Source: Deltaproteobacteria bacterium
GTDB lineage: Bacteria > Desulfobacterota > Deferrimicrobia > Deferrimicrobiales > Deferrimicrobiaceae
DNA: 64,000 bases
NCBI GenBank assembly: GCA_016218975.1
Contig: JACRCO010000037.1
Location: 124,001 to 188,000, forward strand
Direction of reading: 5' to 3'
Position numbers and translations under genes: made by a program. A model generated the notes under the pieces. That model made no database searches and was not told the DNA's origin. It saw nothing but the letters and a program-made list of their open reading frames with translations. The stretch's first letter is position 1, and each line of letters opens with the position of its first letter. Positions 1-9,437 of the stretch are shown here, piece by piece.

Positions 1-41
1 CAAGAAGAATCAGGGATACGAGAAGGCAGGCCCGCTTTCCG

Positions 42-1631
42 TCAGTCTCCTTCCCCTTTGAGTTTTCCACGCCGCGACCTCCAGAGCTTGTACCGGATGC
101 TGTCCACCAGCGCCTGCCACGAGGCCTCGATGATGTTGTGCGAAACCCCCACCGTGCCCCACACCGCATCCTTGTCTCCGGATTGAATCAAAACCCGTAC
201 CGAGGAACCGGTCCCGCCGGCGTTTATAACCCGGACTTTGTAATCGAGCAGTTTCATCTCGGAAAGCTCCGGGTAGAACTTTTCCAGCGCCTTGCGTAGC
301 GCGTTGTCCATCGCGTTCACGGGGCCGTTCCCCATCGCCGCTGTGTGCTCCACCCTTCCGTCCACATCTACCATGATGGTGGCTTCGGCTATGGGGTGCT
401 GCTTCTCCGAACGCTTCTCGTCTATTACGCGGAAGCCCTTCAATTCGAAGAACTGCTCATGCTGCCCCATGGCTTTCAGGACCAGCAGTTCGAACGAAGC
501 CTCGGCGCCCTCGAACTGGTATCCCTTGTGCTCCAGTTCCTTGATCTGCTCGAGGACCTGCTCCGCCGCGGGATCCCCCGCCTTGAATCTCAATCCCTTT
601 TCCTGGACTTTCGAGAGGATGTTGCTTCTTCCCGAAAGGTCGGAAATGAGGACGCGGCGCCGGTTTCCCACGACCTCGGGCTCTATGTGCTCATACGTAC
701 CGGGGTGCCGCCGTATCGCGGACACGTGCATGCCGCCCTTGTGAGCAAAGGCTGCGTTCCCCGTGAAAGGCTGGTGGAGGCGCGCGCCGACGTTGGCGAT
801 TTCCGCGATGTAGCGCGAAAGCGCGGTCAGTTTCTTTAACTGCCCTTCCGGCAACGCCTCTTTCCCCATCTTCAATTGCAGGCACGGGATTATCGAGCAA
901 AGATTCGCATTTCCGCACCGCTCCCCGTAGCCGTTGATCGTTCCCTGGACCTGGTTTGCGCCCCCTTCGACTGCGGCGAGCGTCGTGGCAACGGCCATCT
1001 CCGAGTCGTTATGGGTATGGATTCCGAGCGGAACGTGGGTCGTTTTCCGGACTTCGCGTACTATCCTCCCGACGTCCGAGGGGAGCGACCCGCCGTTCGT
1101 GTCGCACAGGACGATCCAGTCCGCCCCGCCGTCTTCCGCGGCGGCGATGGCCTTGAGCGCGTATTTCTGATTTCGCTGGTACCCGTCGAAGAAGTGCTCG
1201 GCGTCGAAGAAGACCTGCTCCGCGTGTTTCTTCAGGAACTCGACGGTCTCCCTGACGGCCTTGAGGTTTTCATCGAGGGTCGTGCGAAGCGCCTCGGTGA
1301 CGTGGAAGTCCCACGATTTTCCGACGACGGTTATGACAGGCGTCTCGGCGGCGACGAGGGCCTTCATGTTGGAGTCTTCCTCCGCTCTCTTCCCGACCCG
1401 CCGCGTCATGCCGAACGCGCAGAGCTTCGCGTTCTTCAGCGGGAGCCGCTTGGCGTACTCGAAGAACTCCTTGTCCTTCGGGTTGGAGCCGGGGTACCCT
1501 CCCTCGATGAAATCGATGCCGAAGTCGTCCAGCTTCTCCGTGATCGCAATCTTGTCGATCACGGACAGGGAGATTTCCTCCGACTGCGTCCCATCCCGAA
1601 GCGTCGTGTCGTACAGGTAGATCTTCTTCAT
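42..1631 (-). CDS. cimA: (R)-citramalate synthase
   Basis: This 529-residue protein condenses acetyl-CoA and pyruvate to citramalate, the threonine-independent entry to isoleucine synthesis. It opens with the DTTLRDGTQ motif of the isopropylmalate/homocitrate synthase family, keeps the HTHND metal-binding motif near residue 205, and has a C-terminal LeuA-type allosteric domain (from about residue 395). The length and the early [11 protein letters not shown] sequence fit the CimA branch better than LeuA. It lies 50 bp downstream of lysC, and this lysC-cimA order is familiar from Geobacter-like genomes. It is probably feedback-controlled through the C-terminal domain. Confusion with a 2-isopropylmalate synthase is possible but less likely. 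Confidence 0.93.
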   Translation of the reverse strand: MKKIYLYDTTLRDGTQSEEISLSVIDKIAITEKLDDFGIDFIEGGYPGSNPKDKEFFEYAKRLPLKNAKLCAFGMTRRVGKRAEEDSNMKALVAAETPVITVVGKSWDFHVTEALRTTLDENLKAVRETVEFLKKHAEQVFFDAEHFFDGYQRNQKYALKAIAAAEDGGADWIVLCDTNGGSLPSDVGRIVREVRKTTHVPLGIHTHNDSEMAVATTLAAVEGGANQVQGTINGYGERCGNANLCSIIPCLQLKMGKEALPEGQLKKLTALSRYIAEIANVGARLHQPFTGNAAFAHKGGMHVSAIRRHPGTYEHIEPEVVGNRRRVLISDLSGRSNILSKVQEKGLRFKAGDPAAEQVLEQIKELEHKGYQFEGAEASFELLVLKAMGQHEQFFELKGFRVIDEKRSEKQHPIAEATIMVDVDGRVEHTAAMGNGPVNAMDNALRKALEKFYPELSEMKLLDYKVRVINAGGTGSSVRVLIQSGDKDAVWGTVGVSHNIIEASWQALVDSIRYKLWRSRRGKLKGEGD

Positions 1632-1681
1632 CGCGCCTGCCCGCTTTCCCTTCCGAGTCTCGTTATACCGACTGCGCCGGC

Positions 1682-2908
1682 TTACGCTTCAACCGGCTTC
1701 CCGAGGTCGAACGCCTTGTGCAACACCCGAACCGCAAGTTCGGTGTACTTCTCCTCGATCAGGCAGGAGATCTTTATCTCCGAAGTGGTGATGCCGAGGA
1801 TATTGATCCCTTCGGCGGCAAGCGTGTCGAAGACTTTTGTGGCCACCCCGGAATGTGACCGCATGGCCATTCCGACGATGGAAACCTTTGCGATCTTGTC
1901 GTCGCCCACGACCTTCTCCGCCTTGACTTCTTTCGCCGTCTTCTCGGTGATAAGCATCGCCTTCTTGTAGTCGGAGCGCCCGACGGTGAATGTGAGGTCC
2001 GTGTACCCCGTGACGGAAACGTTCTGCACGATCACGTCGACCACGATATTTGCATCCGACAGCGGCCTGAAGATCTTTGCGGCGATCCCGGGCTTGTCGG
2101 GCACCTTCACGATGGTGATCTTCGCCTCGCTCTTGCTGTACGCCACGCCGGATACGACTGCCGTCTCCATGATTTCCTCCTCCCTGGTTACTATCGTTCC
2201 CGGATTATCGTTGAACGAGGAGCGTACGTGGATACGCACGCCGTATTTCATCCCGAACTCCACCGATCGTATCTGGAGGACCTTCGCCCCCAGGCTCGCG
2301 AGCTCCAGCATTTCTTCGAAGGAGATTTTTTCGAGCTTCTTCGCGTCGGCGCAGATGTTGGGATCGGTGGTGTACACCCCGTCGACGTCCGTGTAGATTT
2401 CGCAGACGTCGGCCTTGAGCGCCGCAGCCACGGCAACCGCGCTCGTGTCGGACCCGCCTCGCCCAAGCGTCGTAATCGCACCCGAGTCGTCGATCCCCTG
2501 GAACCCCGCCACGACCGCGATCTCGCCGTTTTTCAGCGCCGCGTTGATCGTGTCGCCTTCTATCTTCTTTATCCGCGCCTTGACGTAAGCCGAATCGGTG
2601 AGGACGGGGATCTGGAACCCGCAGAACGACCTGGCCTTGTACCCCATTTCGGAGAGCGCGATCGCCAGCAGGCCGATGGTGACCTGCTCGCCCGTGGATG
2701 CGACAACGTCCAGCTCCCGCTCGTTTGGCAGCTCCGAGAGCTGGTGCGCCAGCCCGAGCAGCCGGTTCGTCTCCCCCGACATGGCCGAAACCACCACGAC
2801 GACGTCGTGCCCCTGGTCCTTCGTACGCGCGACGCGCCTGGCCACGTTCTTTATCTTCTCTATGGTGCCGACCGAGGTGCCTCCGTACTTCTGGACAATG
2901 AGTGCCAT
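1682..2908 (-). CDS. lysC: aspartate kinase with two ACT domains
   Basis: This 408-residue enzyme phosphorylates aspartate at the head of the Lys/Thr/Met pathway. The N-terminal kinase domain starts VQKYGGTSV and contains the [11 protein letters not shown] loop. Two ACT domains follow from about residue 265 and would bind the feedback amino acid. The frame can be opened at a GTG 12 nt upstream, but the ATG at 2908 is preferred because it gives the family-typical [12 protein letters not shown] and follows a GGAGGGTGA ribosome-binding site. A 184-bp palindrome lies directly upstream, between this gene and tsaE. Confidence 0.94.
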   Translation of the reverse strand: MALIVQKYGGTSVGTIEKIKNVARRVARTKDQGHDVVVVVSAMSGETNRLLGLAHQLSELPNERELDVVASTGEQVTIGLLAIALSEMGYKARSFCGFQIPVLTDSAYVKARIKKIEGDTINAALKNGEIAVVAGFQGIDDSGAITTLGRGGSDTSAVAVAAALKADVCEIYTDVDGVYTTDPNICADAKKLEKISFEEMLELASLGAKVLQIRSVEFGMKYGVRIHVRSSFNDNPGTIVTREEEIMETAVVSGVAYSKSEAKITIVKVPDKPGIAAKIFRPLSDANIVVDVIVQNVSVTGYTDLTFTVGRSDYKKAMLITEKTAKEVKAEKVVGDDKIAKVSIVGMAMRSHSGVATKVFDTLAAEGINILGITTSEIKISCLIEEKYTELAVRVLHKAFDLGKPVEA

Positions 2909-2937
2909 ATCTTGGGTCACCCTCCTGGAAGATGGCG

Positions 2938-3121
2938 TAAACCCGCATTTCTCACCACGCTTCTGCTGCGGCGGCGGATACGGGCATGTCTACTGCGTTG
3001 CGCTCGTTCGGTCTCCTCGACGTAGTATAAACTACGCCTGCGTCGCCCTCCGTCGCGACGCCTTGTAGCCATACCCGTCTCCACCGCCTCGCGACGAACC
3101 ATGGTGAGAAATACGGGTTAA
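2938..3121. repeat. 184-bp imperfect palindrome (MITE-like)
   Basis: The two ends are near-perfect inverted copies: AACCCG(C/T)ATTTCTCACCA at about 2939-2956 and its complement at about 3104-3120. The arms stay imperfectly complementary up to a central CGTAGT-ATAA-ACTACG at 3021-3036. The right end abuts tsaE and supplies its TAA stop codon. It contains no credible gene. The structure suggests a non-autonomous palindromic mobile element or a very long RNA hairpin between tsaE and lysC; no transposase is nearby. Confidence 0.75.
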
Positions 3122-3576
3122 CGGCGCGCGGCGAGCTCCCGCGGAATCCGCGGGTCCTCCGCGGTGACGGCCAGCGTTCGACCGGATTCATCCGAAATGA
3201 AGAATTTTACATGTATACAACGATTTGGCAAGAGGGAGGCGATATTTTCCGCCCACTCCACGACGCATACGCCGCTTCCATATAATATTTCGTCCAGCCC
3301 GATCTCTTCCGCCTCCCGCTCCCCGGACAAACGGTAGGCGTCCATGTGGTACAGAGTGAGCGTGCCGCTGTGTTCCGTGACGATGGTGAAGCTCGGCGAA
3401 ACTATCCTCTCCGGAGCGATCCCCAACGCCTCGCCTATCCCCTTGCAGAAGACCGTCTTCCCGGCGCCCAGTTCCCCGTATAGCGCCACCACGTCCCCCG
3501 CCCGAAGCGACGCGCCCAGCGTCCGCGCGATTTCCATCGTTTCCTCTGCCGACGCCGAGTGCAGTTCTACCCTCAT
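3118..3576 (-). CDS. tsaE: tRNA t6A37 threonylcarbamoyladenosine biosynthesis ATPase TsaE
   Basis: This 152-residue P-loop ATPase assists TsaB/TsaD in adding threonylcarbamoyl to A37 of ANN-decoding tRNAs. The Walker A is GELGAGKT near residue 35, followed by SPSFTI and the HMDAYRL segment typical of the family; VEWAE near residue 107 is the Walker-B-like part. The length is normal. The stop codon falls on the border of the downstream palindrome, so the last residues may have been reshaped by that insertion. Between this gene and nnr upstream lie 95 bp holding two REP-like repeats. Confidence 0.92.
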   Translation of the reverse strand: MRVELHSASAEETMEIARTLGASLRAGDVVALYGELGAGKTVFCKGIGEALGIAPERIVSPSFTIVTEHSGTLTLYHMDAYRLSGEREAEEIGLDEILYGSGVCVVEWAENIASLLPNRCIHVKFFISDESGRTLAVTAEDPRIPRELAARR

Positions 3577-3585
3577 CTCGCACCT

Positions 3586-3643
3586 GAAAACGGGGACCTT
3601 CCCTGGTTTTTACTTATAAACGGGGACGTTCCTTAACTTTTCC
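3586..3643. repeat. two tandem REP-like repeats (GGGGAC-TTCC core)
   Basis: Two direct copies of an AAA(A)CGGGGAC(C/G)TTCC unit lie at 3586-3605 and 3617-3633, each followed by a T-rich tail, in the nnr-tsaE gap. The same core occurs at 5868-5897, 6411-6440, 6527-6551 and 6560-6580, so this is a small dispersed repeat family confined here to this operon. Confidence 0.7.
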
Positions 3644-3671
3644 AACGGGGATATCCCGGCGGTCGAACGAT

Positions 3672-5258
3672 TCAGGAATTTTCTTCCGGGAGACGCTCTC
3701 CAAGGATGTGCTGGAGGGCTTCGCGGATGTTCTCGATGACGTCGGTCGCCGAGACAGCGGACATCGGGTGCTTCCTCACCAGCAGGTCGGCCGACATTCC
3801 GTGGAGGAACACCCCCGCGCACGCGGCGTCGGTTGGAGAAAGACCCTGCGAAGCGAGCGCGGCAAGCATTCCCGAAAGCGCGTCTCCCATCCCGCCGGAG
3901 GCCATGTACGGATTTCCGGTCGTGTTGATGAAGACATCCCCCTTCGGGGTGGCGATAACGGTCCTGGCGCCTTTCAGGATCACGGTCACGTTCTGTTCCT
4001 CTGCCAGATGCTGCGCCGACCCGATTCGCGAAGCTTCGATGGCTTCGATCGGCTCGCGCGTCAGGCGGGACATTTCCCCCGGGTGCGGCGTGAGTGTGCA
4101 ATGCGCCACCGACTTTTTAAGCACTTCCACCTGTCCGGATAACGCGTTCAATCCGTCGGCGTCGACAATGAAGGGGACGCGGATACGCGGGAACAACTCG
4201 GCGACGAATTCCCCAACGCCGGGATACGCCCCCAACCCCGGCCCCACGACCACCACGTCCGCCCTTACGATCCTTTCCAATATCGCGGGGACCATCTCCT
4301 TTCGGAAGCACCCCGAGCCGCCGTCCGGGATCCCTATCGACATCACTTCCATAAGTTTCGATTCCACGGTCGGGCGAAGGGACTCGGGCACGACTACGGT
4401 AATCAGGCCTGCCCCCATCCGAAGCGCGCCTTTCCCTGCCAGGCAGGGGGCGCCGGTCAGGCCCGGATATCCCCCTATTATGAAAACCCTGCCCGCGTCG
4501 CCCTTGTGGAATCCCGGCGGGCGGATAGAGAGCACGCTCTTCACAACCCGCTCGTCCAGCGCCTCGGTCTTTATCTGCGCGTCGAAGACGGCCTTGGAAG
4601 GGATGCCGATGTCGAAGACGTCGGTTTCTCCGCAGTGAAGCGATCCGGGAAGCAGGACGTGCCCCAGTTTAAGCAAGGCAAGCGATCCCGTGTAGTCGGC
4701 GCGTACCGCTTCGCCGAGGATCCGGCCGGTAGTGGCGTCGATCCCGCTGGGAATGTCCACCGCGTAAACCGGTGCCATCGACAAGTTGATGACTTCCACT
4801 ACCTCCCGGACTATCCCTTCGAGAGGCGAAGATAGTCCCGTGCCCAGCAGGGCATCAACACACAGGTGCACCTCTTCCAGGTAGATCCGAAGGTCCTCCA
4901 CTCCCTCCACGTCGCGGATAACTCTCCTCTCGACGTCCAGCTTTCCCAGGATTTCATACTGGACCCGGGCGTCGTGGCTCAAGCGGTCTTCTTCGGACAG
5001 CAGGAACACCTCCACATATACCCCGCGGTTGTGCAGGTGCCTGGCGATCACCATCCCGTCGCCGCCGTTATTGCCGCGTCCGCAGACCACAGCCACGGAG
5101 GCTTCCTCGGCAGCGCCGACCTTGTCTTCGAGAATCTGGAAGATCCGCTCCGCGCACGACCGCCCCGCGTTTTCCATCAGCAGGAGCGTGGGGATCCCGT
5201 ATTTCTGCGTCGTCAAGCGGTCCAACTCGGCCATCTGGCTCGCGGATGCTACTTTCAT
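3672..5258 (-). CDS. nnr: bifunctional NAD(P)H-hydrate epimerase / ADP-dependent NAD(P)HX dehydratase
   Basis: This 528-residue fusion repairs hydrated NADH and NADPH. The N-terminal YjeF-type epimerase domain (about 1-220) carries VVCGRGNNGGDG and DIPSGID. The C-terminal ribokinase-like dehydratase (about 230-525) carries KGDAGRVFIIGG, LTPHPGEMSRL and GNPYMASGGMGDALSGM. The length fits the fused bacterial form. The ATG overlaps the acpS stop by 4 nt, so the two are translationally coupled. Confidence 0.94.
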   Translation of the reverse strand: MKVASASQMAELDRLTTQKYGIPTLLLMENAGRSCAERIFQILEDKVGAAEEASVAVVCGRGNNGGDGMVIARHLHNRGVYVEVFLLSEEDRLSHDARVQYEILGKLDVERRVIRDVEGVEDLRIYLEEVHLCVDALLGTGLSSPLEGIVREVVEVINLSMAPVYAVDIPSGIDATTGRILGEAVRADYTGSLALLKLGHVLLPGSLHCGETDVFDIGIPSKAVFDAQIKTEALDERVVKSVLSIRPPGFHKGDAGRVFIIGGYPGLTGAPCLAGKGALRMGAGLITVVVPESLRPTVESKLMEVMSIGIPDGGSGCFRKEMVPAILERIVRADVVVVGPGLGAYPGVGEFVAELFPRIRVPFIVDADGLNALSGQVEVLKKSVAHCTLTPHPGEMSRLTREPIEAIEASRIGSAQHLAEEQNVTVILKGARTVIATPKGDVFINTTGNPYMASGGMGDALSGMLAALASQGLSPTDAACAGVFLHGMSADLLVRKHPMSAVSATDVIENIREALQHILGERLPEENS

Positions 5259-5647
5259 CCCGGTTCTCCCATTCCCTCAACGATCACGAATGCGACTGCC
5301 TTTCCGCCGTCGTGTGTGATCGATACATGCAGGTTTTTTCCATTTAGTATTTTAAGATAATTAAATGCTTTTCCATGAAGTATCACTTCCGGTTTGCCCA
5401 TTCTTCCGCGGACTGTCTCGACATCCCTCCACAGGATCCCCTGGGATCGGCCCGTGCCGAAGGCTTTCATAACCGCTTCCTTGACCGCGAATCTGCCTGC
5501 GAGCCTTTCCGCGCGCCGGGGGCCGCGATCGGCGTATTCAGCCTCAGCTTCCGTGAACACCCTCCTGACGAACCTTTCCCCGTACTTTTTCAGCAGGCGG
5601 CTCACCCTTTCGATGTCGACTATATCGACGCCGATGCCGATGATCAT
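5255..5647 (-). CDS. acpS: holo-[acyl-carrier-protein] synthase
   Basis: This 130-residue phosphopantetheinyl transferase moves 4'-phosphopantetheine from CoA to ACP. It has the N-terminal GIGVDIVDIERV motif with the Mg-binding Asp and the FAVKEAVMKAFGTG motif with the catalytic Glu and Lys. The length is typical. It starts 5 bp downstream of pdxJ and overlaps nnr by 4 nt. The stretch KILNGKN near the C-terminus is coded by an AT-rich patch, unlike the surrounding GC-rich sequence. Confidence 0.94.
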   Translation of the reverse strand: MIIGIGVDIVDIERVSRLLKKYGERFVRRVFTEAEAEYADRGPRRAERLAGRFAVKEAVMKAFGTGRSQGILWRDVETVRGRMGKPEVILHGKAFNYLKILNGKNLHVSITHDGGKAVAFVIVEGMGEPG

Positions 5648-5652
5648 TTCCT

Positions 5653-6402
5653 TCAGGAGGCCCCGTGGATCAGATCCGCCATCTCCCGCACCGCCGCGCC
5701 GAGTCCGACGAACACCGCCCTCGCGATGATACTGTGACCGATGTTGAACTCCTCGATCTCCGGCAGCTCCAGGATCGGCACAATATTGCGAACGTCGAGC
5801 CCGTGCCCCGCGAACACCTTCAACCCGATGTTCCTCCCGTGCGCCGCCGCCACCTTTATCTGCTCCATCTCAAAAACAGGGACGTTCTTAAAAACTCCTG
5901 ACGATCTTCCTGTATTGAATGCCTCGCAGTAAGTACCGGTATGTATCTCAAAGGCGTCCGCTCCGACTTGTTTCGTTGCCCGGATTTGCGAAAGATCCGG
6001 ATCAATAAACAGACTTACCAGGATCCCGGCTTCGCGCAACCGGGACACTGCTTTCAGCAACGATTCCCGCTGCCCCAGCACGTTCAACCCGCCTTCCGTC
6101 GTCAATTCCTGGCGCTTTTCCGGTACGAGGGTAGCCGAATATGGACGGAGCTTGGTCGCGATCCCGATCATTTCCTCTGTGGCGGCCATTTCCAGGTTGA
6201 CACGGGATTGGACTGTTTGCATAAGAAGTTCCAGGTCCCGGTCCTGGATATGCCTGCGGTCCTCGCGCAGGTGGACCGTGATCCCGTCCGCTCCGTTCAG
6301 CTCCGCAATCCCCGCGGCCACCACCGGCTCCGGCGCAATCCCTCCCCTCGCCTGCCTCAGCGTCGCGACGTGATCTATGTTGACTCCCAGGCGCCTTTTC
6401 AA
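5653..6402 (-). CDS. pdxJ: pyridoxine 5'-phosphate synthase, with an in-frame repeat insertion
   Basis: This 249-residue TIM-barrel enzyme makes pyridoxine 5'-phosphate from 1-deoxyxylulose 5-phosphate and aminoacetone phosphate. It starts MKRRLGVNIDHVATLRQARG and keeps GADGITVHLREDRRHI, FEIHTGTY and the late GHGLDVRN and NIGHSIIARAV segments. Between IHTGTY and the AAAHGRNIGL helix it is about eight residues longer than the E. coli enzyme as I recall it. The extra piece, VFKNVPVF, is encoded exactly by a copy of the dispersed repeat at 5868-5897. The reading frame stays open and all recognisable catalytic motifs remain, so the enzyme is probably functional. Confidence 0.93.
   Translation of the reverse strand: MKRRLGVNIDHVATLRQARGGIAPEPVVAAGIAELNGADGITVHLREDRRHIQDRDLELLMQTVQSRVNLEMAATEEMIGIATKLRPYSATLVPEKRQELTTEGGLNVLGQRESLLKAVSRLREAGILVSLFIDPDLSQIRATKQVGADAFEIHTGTYCEAFNTGRSSGVFKNVPVFEMEQIKVAAAHGRNIGLKVFAGHGLDVRNIVPILELPEIEEFNIGHSIIARAVFVGLGAAVREMADLIHGAS
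5868..5897. repeat. REP-like repeat copy inside pdxJ
   Basis: The core AAAAACAGGGACGTTCTTAA matches the copies in the flanking intergenic gaps nearly base for base. It sits within the pdxJ reading frame and encodes FKNVPVF on the minus strand. Confidence 0.8.
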
Positions 6403-6410
6403 TCATCCCT

Positions 6411-6583
6411 CTCCTCAAAAACAGGGGCGTTCTTCAAAACCCAGGTCACGCGTCTCTTTACATCCCGGAACGTATTACATGAATAATAAAAATGAATTGC
6501 CCCTACAGTCATTCTAAAAGCATCGACTTTTTAAGAACGTCCCTGTTTTTGTCTTTTCAATGCGGAACGTCCCCGTTTGTAAC
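6411..6583. repeat. REPIN-like inverted pair of repeats
   Basis: AAAAACAGGGGCGTTCTTCA (about 6416-6435) and its inverted copy TTTTTAAGAACGTCCCTG (about 6528-6545) flank roughly 90 bp of AT-rich sequence. A further partial inverted copy, GGAACGTCCCCGTTT, follows at about 6563-6578. Two inverted REP units with a spacer form the classic REPIN arrangement. The pair fills most of the 195-bp glmM-pdxJ gap; nothing else is seen there. Confidence 0.7.
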
Positions 6584-6597
6584 TCCACGTTTGGAGG

Positions 6598-7953
6598 TTA
6601 GTGGAATTCGGAGCGGGCTTTTTCCGCGAGGGCCTTGACGATGCGATCGATTTCCGACTGGCTCTCGCCTTCCGCCATGATCCGCAGGACGGGCTCGGTG
6701 CCGCTGTATCGTACGACGATCCGTCCCTTGCTCCCCAATTTTTTTTCGAACTCCGCCTTGGCCCTCTGGAACCCGCGCATGCTTTCAAGGGGGACGCGGT
6801 GCTTCAATTTGACGTTTACAAGGATTTGGGGGAACGTGACGAGCGTTTTTCCGAGATCGGCGATCTTCTTGCCTGTTTCCACCATCACGGCCAGCAGTTG
6901 AAGCGCGGCCAGCACGCCGTCTCCCGTCCGCGCGTGATCGAGGAAAACGAGGTGCCCCGACTGCTCCCCTCCGAAATTGTATCCTCCGGCCCGCATCATC
7001 TCGACGACGTACCGGTCGCCCACGGGCGCCCGCATCATCCGGACTTTCCGCTCCTTCAGGAATATTTCGAGACCGATGTTGCTCATGACGGTGGCGACTA
7101 TCGTGTTTTTCTTAAGCTTCCTCTTCCGCGCCATTTCTTCCGCGCAGACCGCCATGATCCGGTCGCCGTCCAGGACGTCCCCGTTGTGATCGACCACGAT
7201 CACGCGGTCGGCGTCTCCGTCCAGCGATATGCCGAGGTCCGCGCGCTGCTCCCGCACCTTCGCCGATACCACCTCCGGGAAAAGGGAACCGCATTTGTCG
7301 TTAATGTTGAGTCCGTTCGGGCTTACCCCGATGGCTATGACCTCCGCTCCCAATTCCTGGAATACCAGGGGAGCGATTTTGTAAGCCGCGCCGTTCGCGC
7401 AATCGACCACAATGCGCAATCCGTCGAGCGAAAGGTGCGCGGGAAAGGTGTTCTTCAGATAGACGATGTATCTTCCGGTGGCGTCGTCGATCCGGACCGC
7501 GCGGCCGATCTGCGGAGACGGAGGGCGCGCTTCCTTCAGATGTTCGCCCATCATCAGCATCTCTATTTTGGCTTCCGTTTCGTCTGCCAGTTTGAAGCCG
7601 TCCCGCCCGAAGAACTTTATGCCGTTGTCCTGGTACGGATTGTGGGAGGCCGAGATCACCACTCCGGCGTCTGCCCTCATGGAATGGGTCAGGAACGCAA
7701 TCCCTGGAGTCGGCAGCGGACCGACCAGAAGAACATCGCCTCCCATCGCGCAAATCCCCGCCGAGAGCGCCGTTTCGAACATGTAGCCCGAAAGCCGGGT
7801 ATCCTTCCCTATCACGACCTTGTGCTTCCCCCCCCCGCTGTTCCGGAAGACGTGCGCGACGGCCTGACCCAAAGCCAGCGCGTTTTCCACGGTCATCGGG
7901 TCGGTATTGGCGACCCCTCTGACTCCGTCGGTTCCGAACAATTTCCTCCGCAA
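6598..7953 (-). CDS. glmM: phosphoglucosamine mutase
   Basis: This 451-residue enzyme interconverts glucosamine 6-phosphate and 1-phosphate for peptidoglycan and LPS precursors. It starts [13 protein letters not shown], has the phosphoserine loop [14 protein letters not shown] (near residue 100), the metal-binding DGDADR (near 243), the sugar-binding GGEQSGH (near 325) and the phosphate-binding RYSGTEP (near 413). It lies downstream of cdaA-ybbR, an order also known from Firmicutes, where GlmM modulates the diadenylate cyclase. Confidence 0.96.
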   Translation of the reverse strand: MRRKLFGTDGVRGVANTDPMTVENALALGQAVAHVFRNSGGGKHKVVIGKDTRLSGYMFETALSAGICAMGGDVLLVGPLPTPGIAFLTHSMRADAGVVISASHNPYQDNGIKFFGRDGFKLADETEAKIEMLMMGEHLKEARPPSPQIGRAVRIDDATGRYIVYLKNTFPAHLSLDGLRIVVDCANGAAYKIAPLVFQELGAEVIAIGVSPNGLNINDKCGSLFPEVVSAKVREQRADLGISLDGDADRVIVVDHNGDVLDGDRIMAVCAEEMARKRKLKKNTIVATVMSNIGLEIFLKERKVRMMRAPVGDRYVVEMMRAGGYNFGGEQSGHLVFLDHARTGDGVLAALQLLAVMVETGKKIADLGKTLVTFPQILVNVKLKHRVPLESMRGFQRAKAEFEKKLGSKGRIVVRYSGTEPVLRIMAEGESQSEIDRIVKALAEKARSEFH

Positions 7954-7966
7954 AGATTTTCGCCTC

Positions 7967-8638
7967 CTATCTACGGAATTGGACCGTAACCATTACTTCC
8001 GGATTCCCGAGGATTTTAGCATGCCCATCCCGCAAATCCACCCGCGCATTCGCGGTATACGCTTCCCTGTTTTCATCGGGAACGGTCACGTTCACAGTCA
8101 GGTTCTTCAGGCGCGAGAATTCCTCCGGTAGCGCTTCCACCTCGAGAGATGCGGGGACGATCTGAACCTTCGCGACCTTCCTCCGCGTCCCCGATCCCCC
8201 GTTGATCCTGGCGATCACGGGAATCCGCCTTCTTTCCAGTCTTTCCAGCCACACATCCACTGCGTTTGGATAGATCCTCTGCACCTTCACTCCCGGCGGC
8301 ACGCGGATCGATTGCTCCTCTATGCGCACCACCTGCCTGCCGAACCGTGCATCGCAAAGATCTATCGACGCGGAGACATCGGCCTGCTTCACCCCCCCCA
8401 GAAGCGACGGCGGCCCCGCCAGCCTGACTTCCACCTGCCGTTCCACCTTGTTCATGATCGTCATCCCCCGGGGGATGTTGCGTATTTCGAGCGGAACGGC
8501 GAACCCTACCTGCACCTTGCTTTCCCCGGCAACGAACCACCACAGGACAACGGCCAGCAACAGCGCGACGGCTTTAAGCCACAGGTTATGGCTTGCGAAA
8601 CCGCGCATGAATTTGAGAAAGTCAGGCGATCTGATCAT
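7967..8638 (-). CDS. ybbR: YbbR-domain protein (CdaR-like regulator of the diadenylate cyclase)
   Basis: This 223-residue protein has one N-terminal membrane helix (about residues 20-38, [20 protein letters not shown]) and then YbbR-type beta-rich repeats expected outside the cytoplasm. The frame is open further upstream, but the ATG at 8638 is preferred: it overlaps the cdaA end by 17 nt and follows a G-rich ribosome-binding site. YbbR/CdaR proteins bind CdaA and tune c-di-AMP synthesis. Its position between cdaA and glmM supports that role here. Confidence 0.85.
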   Translation of the reverse strand: MIRSPDFLKFMRGFASHNLWLKAVALLLAVVLWWFVAGESKVQVGFAVPLEIRNIPRGMTIMNKVERQVEVRLAGPPSLLGGVKQADVSASIDLCDARFGRQVVRIEEQSIRVPPGVKVQRIYPNAVDVWLERLERRRIPVIARINGGSGTRRKVAKVQIVPASLEVEALPEEFSRLKNLTVNVTVPDENREAYTANARVDLRDGHAKILGNPEVMVTVQFRR

Positions 8639-9437
8639 TCCCGATCCCGCCCGAACCGCTGCCCGGAATTCTTGCGGCCGTCGCTTCTCCTCCGAAAAGC
8701 CTGCCAAGGACTTCCCGCAGTTCCATGGCTCCCGAGGCACTCTCCATACGGCGATCATGGAAAACGGTCACATTCCCCGTTTCTTCCGAGATGACCACGG
8801 ATACGGCATCGGTCTCCGCCGAGACCCCCCAGGCAGCCCTGTGCCGCGTCCCCATGGTCCCTGCCACCGAAGATTCCGCCGGAATGGGAAGAATCACACC
8901 GGCCGCCGCAACGCGGTCCGCACGAAGAACGATCGCGCCGTCGTGCACCGGAGATGTCTTCGCCAGGATCGACGCCATCAGTTCATGTGAGAAGAGCGCG
9001 TCCAGCTGCTTCCCATGATCGACATATTCCTGAAGCCCCATTTCCCGCTCGATCAGGAGGATCGCGCCGAGACGCGCATCCGCGAGGCGAAAGGCGCAAA
9101 GGACCAATTCATCCAGGAACGCCGGCTTCGGAGACTCCGGCGTCCGCCCGAAGATCTTCGCCTGCCCTACCTTGGCCAGCCCCCGCCGGATCTCGCTCTG
9201 AAAGATCACCACGAGTATTATGATGAGCCCCCCGAGGAAGTTCCCCACAAGCCACTGGAAGGTGACCATTCCCATTTTCCGGGAAAGGATGAAAAGAGCC
9301 ATCAGTATGAGCAGCCCGTAAAGCATCTGCACGGCTCGGGTCCCGCGCACGAAAAGCAGTATCCAGTAAATGATGAAGGCGACGACCAGGATGTCGAGGA
9401 TATCCGCTATACGGACCGCCGGAAGGAACCCTAACAT
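8622..9437 (-). CDS. cdaA: membrane diadenylate cyclase CdaA
   Basis: This 271-residue enzyme makes c-di-AMP from two ATP. Three hydrophobic N-terminal segments (about 10-30, 36-53 and 60-80) precede the DAC domain, which carries the catalytic DGAIVLR and GTRHRAA motifs. The start overlaps the folP end by 7 nt. The cdaA-ybbR-glmM trio indicates genuine c-di-AMP signalling in this Gram-negative organism. Confidence 0.94.
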   Translation of the reverse strand: MLGFLPAVRIADILDILVVAFIIYWILLFVRGTRAVQMLYGLLILMALFILSRKMGMVTFQWLVGNFLGGLIIILVVIFQSEIRRGLAKVGQAKIFGRTPESPKPAFLDELVLCAFRLADARLGAILLIEREMGLQEYVDHGKQLDALFSHELMASILAKTSPVHDGAIVLRADRVAAAGVILPIPAESSVAGTMGTRHRAAWGVSAETDAVSVVISEETGNVTVFHDRRMESASGAMELREVLGRLFGGEATAARIPGSGSGGIGNDQIA

